From assembly GCF_003591655.1 (NCBI RefSeq), contig NZ_QVRA01000019.1, positions 17,041 through 81,040 on the forward strand: a stretch of 64,000 nucleotides of DNA, in the 5' to 3' direction. Position 1 is the stretch's first letter. Each line of letters starts with the position of its first letter. The translations under genes and the position numbers were made by a program. This document shows, piece by piece, positions 62,315 to 64,000 of this stretch. The notes below the pieces were generated by a model, which made no database searches, had not been told where the DNA came from, and saw only the letters and a program-made list of their open reading frames with translations. The DNA is from Sphingobium terrigena (GTDB lineage Bacteria > Pseudomonadota > Alphaproteobacteria > Sphingomonadales > Sphingomonadaceae).

Positions 62315-63082
62315 ATGTCTTTTTTTAAACGCCTTGATGCAAAGCGATTCCGCCCAACAGACCTTGTCAGTGGCGCCTGGAACGTCCGTGAGCAGCATGT
62401 AGCACCCGCATTGGGTTTGCTCGCTCATGCTATTGAACTTGACCATGCAGTTCGTCGTGACAGCATACTGACGATGGCTCGCGTTTCCTACGACATCCTC
62501 GGCACTCTGCCGATCGATGAATTCGAAATTGACGTGTCGGTGATCAGGCCAGGACGGACCATCGAGCTGGTCGAAGCGCGTCTAAGCCACGCCGCGCGAG
62601 CCATTGTGATCGCACGGGCGTGGCTTCTTCAAACGCCGGATACGTCCGCCATTTCTGGAACACCGGTGTTGGCTATCCCAACCCCCGAGACCTTAGCCTT
62701 GTGGAAGCCAGAGACATTGTGGCGGGGCGGATTTGTCCGATCTATCGAGGTTCGTCGGTCATTGCTCGGAGTAGGCCGCGCCGTTTCGTGGATCCGTTCT
62801 GAAGTGCCACTTGTTGCGGGCGAGAGCGTAAGTCCAACAGCCAGGGCCTTAGGAATTATCGACATAGCTAATGGACTCGCAGCGAGGGAGGACGTCAACG
62901 AGATCGCATTTCCCAATATCGACTTGACTGTTCACTTTATTCGCAAGCTTCGAGGATTATGGTTGGGCTTGGACACCACGGTCTCCTTTGGTCCAAGCGG
63001 TATCGGCTTAACTCATAGTATAGTTCACGATCAGGACGGGCCAATCGGTGTCGTTTCACAAAGCTTGACAATACGGCACTAA
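62315..63082 (+). CDS. Acyl-CoA thioesterase-like (double hot-dog) protein
   Basis: 255 residues from ATG 62315. Residues 1-90 (LGLLAHAIELDHA, RVSYDILGTLP) and 170-255 (DIANGLAARED, FIRKLRGLWLGLDTTVSFGPSGIGL, shown in parts) are two hot-dog repeats like TesB-type thioesterases and thioesterase-like family proteins. It would hydrolyse excess acyl-CoA. No close operon partner; divergent from gcdH. Confidence 0.75.
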   Translation: MSFFKRLDAKRFRPTDLVSGAWNVREQHVAPALGLLAHAIELDHAVRRDSILTMARVSYDILGTLPIDEFEIDVSVIRPGRTIELVEARLSHAARAIVIARAWLLQTPDTSAISGTPVLAIPTPETLALWKPETLWRGGFVRSIEVRRSLLGVGRAVSWIRSEVPLVAGESVSPTARALGIIDIANGLAAREDVNEIAFPNIDLTVHFIRKLRGLWLGLDTTVSFGPSGIGLTHSIVHDQDGPIGVVSQSLTIRH

Positions 63083-63470
63083 ATCAAAGCCAAATATCAG
63101 CAAATAATCGTTGCAGGAAAACGGGCTAAAATCGCTATCAAAGCAGTTGTGCGAGAGAAAATTGCCACCCCAATGCCTTTTTCAAACCAAATCGCTTCTG
63201 GCTTAATATTCTGCTTGACTATCACAGATACTCTAAAAGTCGGGTTTACAAATTCCTAACAATAAGCGATATAATGGGCTATTAGTATAAGAGTTTTATG
63301 TTAAAATCGATATTTTTAAAATTTAAACAAACGGATTTTTGGTACGGAATGCGGCTTCCGACGAAGCCGCCCCTCGTTTCCGAGATGATCGCGCCCCTTA
63401 ATCCGGGATATTGCCGCCCCCGGAACGGGGCCTTCGGCAACGATCGTTGTTGTTTCGTTTGAAGCCTACG
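63083..63470. other. AT-rich intergenic region with one hairpin
   Basis: No gene was recognised. From 63180 to 63340 it is strongly AT-rich, unlike the rest of the window. A perfect 8-bp stem with a 4-base loop (GCGGCTTC / GAAGCCGC) is at 63351-63370. It separates the thioesterase gene from the IS21 fragment. Confidence 0.55.
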
Positions 63471-63627
63471 TCAAGCGGGCCGATTGCCTTTTGAGCGCCG
63501 CTTGCTGTCGCCATCGAGGTCAAGGCGATGTGCATTGTGAACCAGACGATCGAGGATCGCGTCGGCGTATGTGGGGTCCGCGATCACCTGCTGCCAACTG
63601 GTCAAGGGAAGCTGACTGGACTTGTAA
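63471..63627 (-). mobile_element. IS21-family helper ATPase (IstB) C-terminal fragment
   Basis: The minus strand encodes about 50 residues, SSQLPLTSWQQVIADPTYAD then AILDRLVHNAHRLDLDGDS, with a stop at 63471-63473. This is the conserved end of IstB. The rest is missing where IS3-related sequence begins, so a second element has broken it. Confidence 0.8.
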
Positions 63628-63681
63628 CGGATTTGCGCCGGTCACCTGAGCGATTAGAGCTCGCAACAGGAGACCGACGAG

Positions 63682-64000
63682 ATGATCAAGCACACAGAAG
63701 AGTTCAAGCAGGAGGCGGTGCGGATTGCACTGACCAGCGGGTTACCCCGCGACAGGGTTGCATCGGATTTGGGGATAGGGAAGTCGACGCTGGGCAAATG
63801 GGTGTCACAGTATCGGCCATCTGACCTGGTGGCAGCGCCGCAGGCAGATCTGGCGCGTGAGAATGAACGCCTTCGTCTTGAGAACCGTGTGCTGCGGGAG
63901 GAGAGGGAAGTGCTAAAAAACCGTCGCCGGCTGAGCCCGCCTGTGCGCGGTAGAAACGGGTCGTGCTATGGTGCGGTCGGGAGGGTCGCGGCCGATGGCT
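63682..64000 (+). mobile_element. IS3-family transposase OrfA, interrupted
   Basis: From ATG 63682 it encodes IKHTEEFKQEAVRIALTSGL, the helix-turn-helix RDRVASDLGIGKSTLGKWV and a leucine-zipper-like LARENERLRLENRVLREER, all typical of IS3 OrfA. At about 63925, near a run of A, the frame departs from the family, and the last 70 bases do not look like OrfB. Either the frameshift site or another insertion lies there; the window ends before this is clear. Confidence 0.75.

Noticed and set aside
1..64000. CRISPR arrays, tRNA and rRNA genes
   Set aside because: No regularly spaced repeats, cloverleaf-like segments or rRNA sequences were noticed on either strand.

Overview
The window reads as part of a large aromatic-degradation region of a sphingomonad-type alphaproteobacterium (Sphingobium/Novosphingobium/Sphingomonas). 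This is inferred from the gene set: xylM/xylA, several bph/nah-type Rieske oxygenases, a dmp/xyl-type meta-cleavage pathway, a XylR-like sigma54 activator, a large TonB-dependent receptor and a BphK-type glutathione transferase. No rRNA, tRNA, CRISPR array or replication gene was seen. Several transposon and IS remnants show that the region was assembled by transfer.

Layout. 1-14951 (+): the 3' end of a benzoate-type dioxygenase, a PdxA/TphB-like diol dehydrogenase, a terephthalate/anthranilate-type dioxygenase and a GST, then a complete lower meta pathway (xylF, xylE, heme-binding protein, xylG, J, Q, K, I, H, T), an aldehyde dehydrogenase and a BphB-like dehydrogenase. 15008-15388 encodes an unrecognised protein. 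15460-21693 (-): xylA, xylM and two ring-hydroxylating oxygenases behind a sigma54 promoter that faces away from the xylR-like gene (21914-23554, +). 23660-28550: a BphA4-type reductase, a BenD-like dehydrogenase, a NahE-type hydratase-aldolase and a fifth oxygenase.

28716-42912 (+) is the most unusual part. A membrane desaturase/hydroxylase-like gene is followed by a tightly packed CoA-dependent beta-oxidation operon: SDR, MaoC hydratase, an HMG-CoA-synthase/DUF35-like protein that has lost its catalytic residues, a thiolase, and then what looks like a complete route from methylsuccinyl-CoA to pyruvate plus acetyl-CoA (Mcd, Mct, Meh and citramalyl-CoA lyase homologues). Two further acyl-CoA dehydrogenases sit among these genes, and a frameshifted hydratase and an SDR follow. 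I infer that it degrades a methyl-branched ring-cleavage product or acid; the starting substrate is not evident.

43045-44474 is a graveyard of IS5-type and Tn3-family fragments, including a 38-bp Tn3 terminal inverted repeat. 44611-63082 holds a second catabolic block: FAH-family hydrolase, RarD-like permease, TonB-dependent receptor, a decayed IS5, a CaiB CoA-transferase, HpaI- and HpaH-like aldolase and hydratase, a meta-cleavage hydrolase, small accessory proteins, an FMN monooxygenase, a second permease, propionyl-CoA synthetase, glutaryl-CoA dehydrogenase and a thioesterase. The window ends in IS21 and IS3 fragments.

Regulation. Besides the sigma54 promoter, a 15-bp palindrome-like motif of the form (A/T)TG(C/T)A..AT.TGCAA recurs upstream of four genes (bphA4, the desaturase operon, the TonB receptor, and the permease at 57885). 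It may mark a regulon whose regulator is not in the window.
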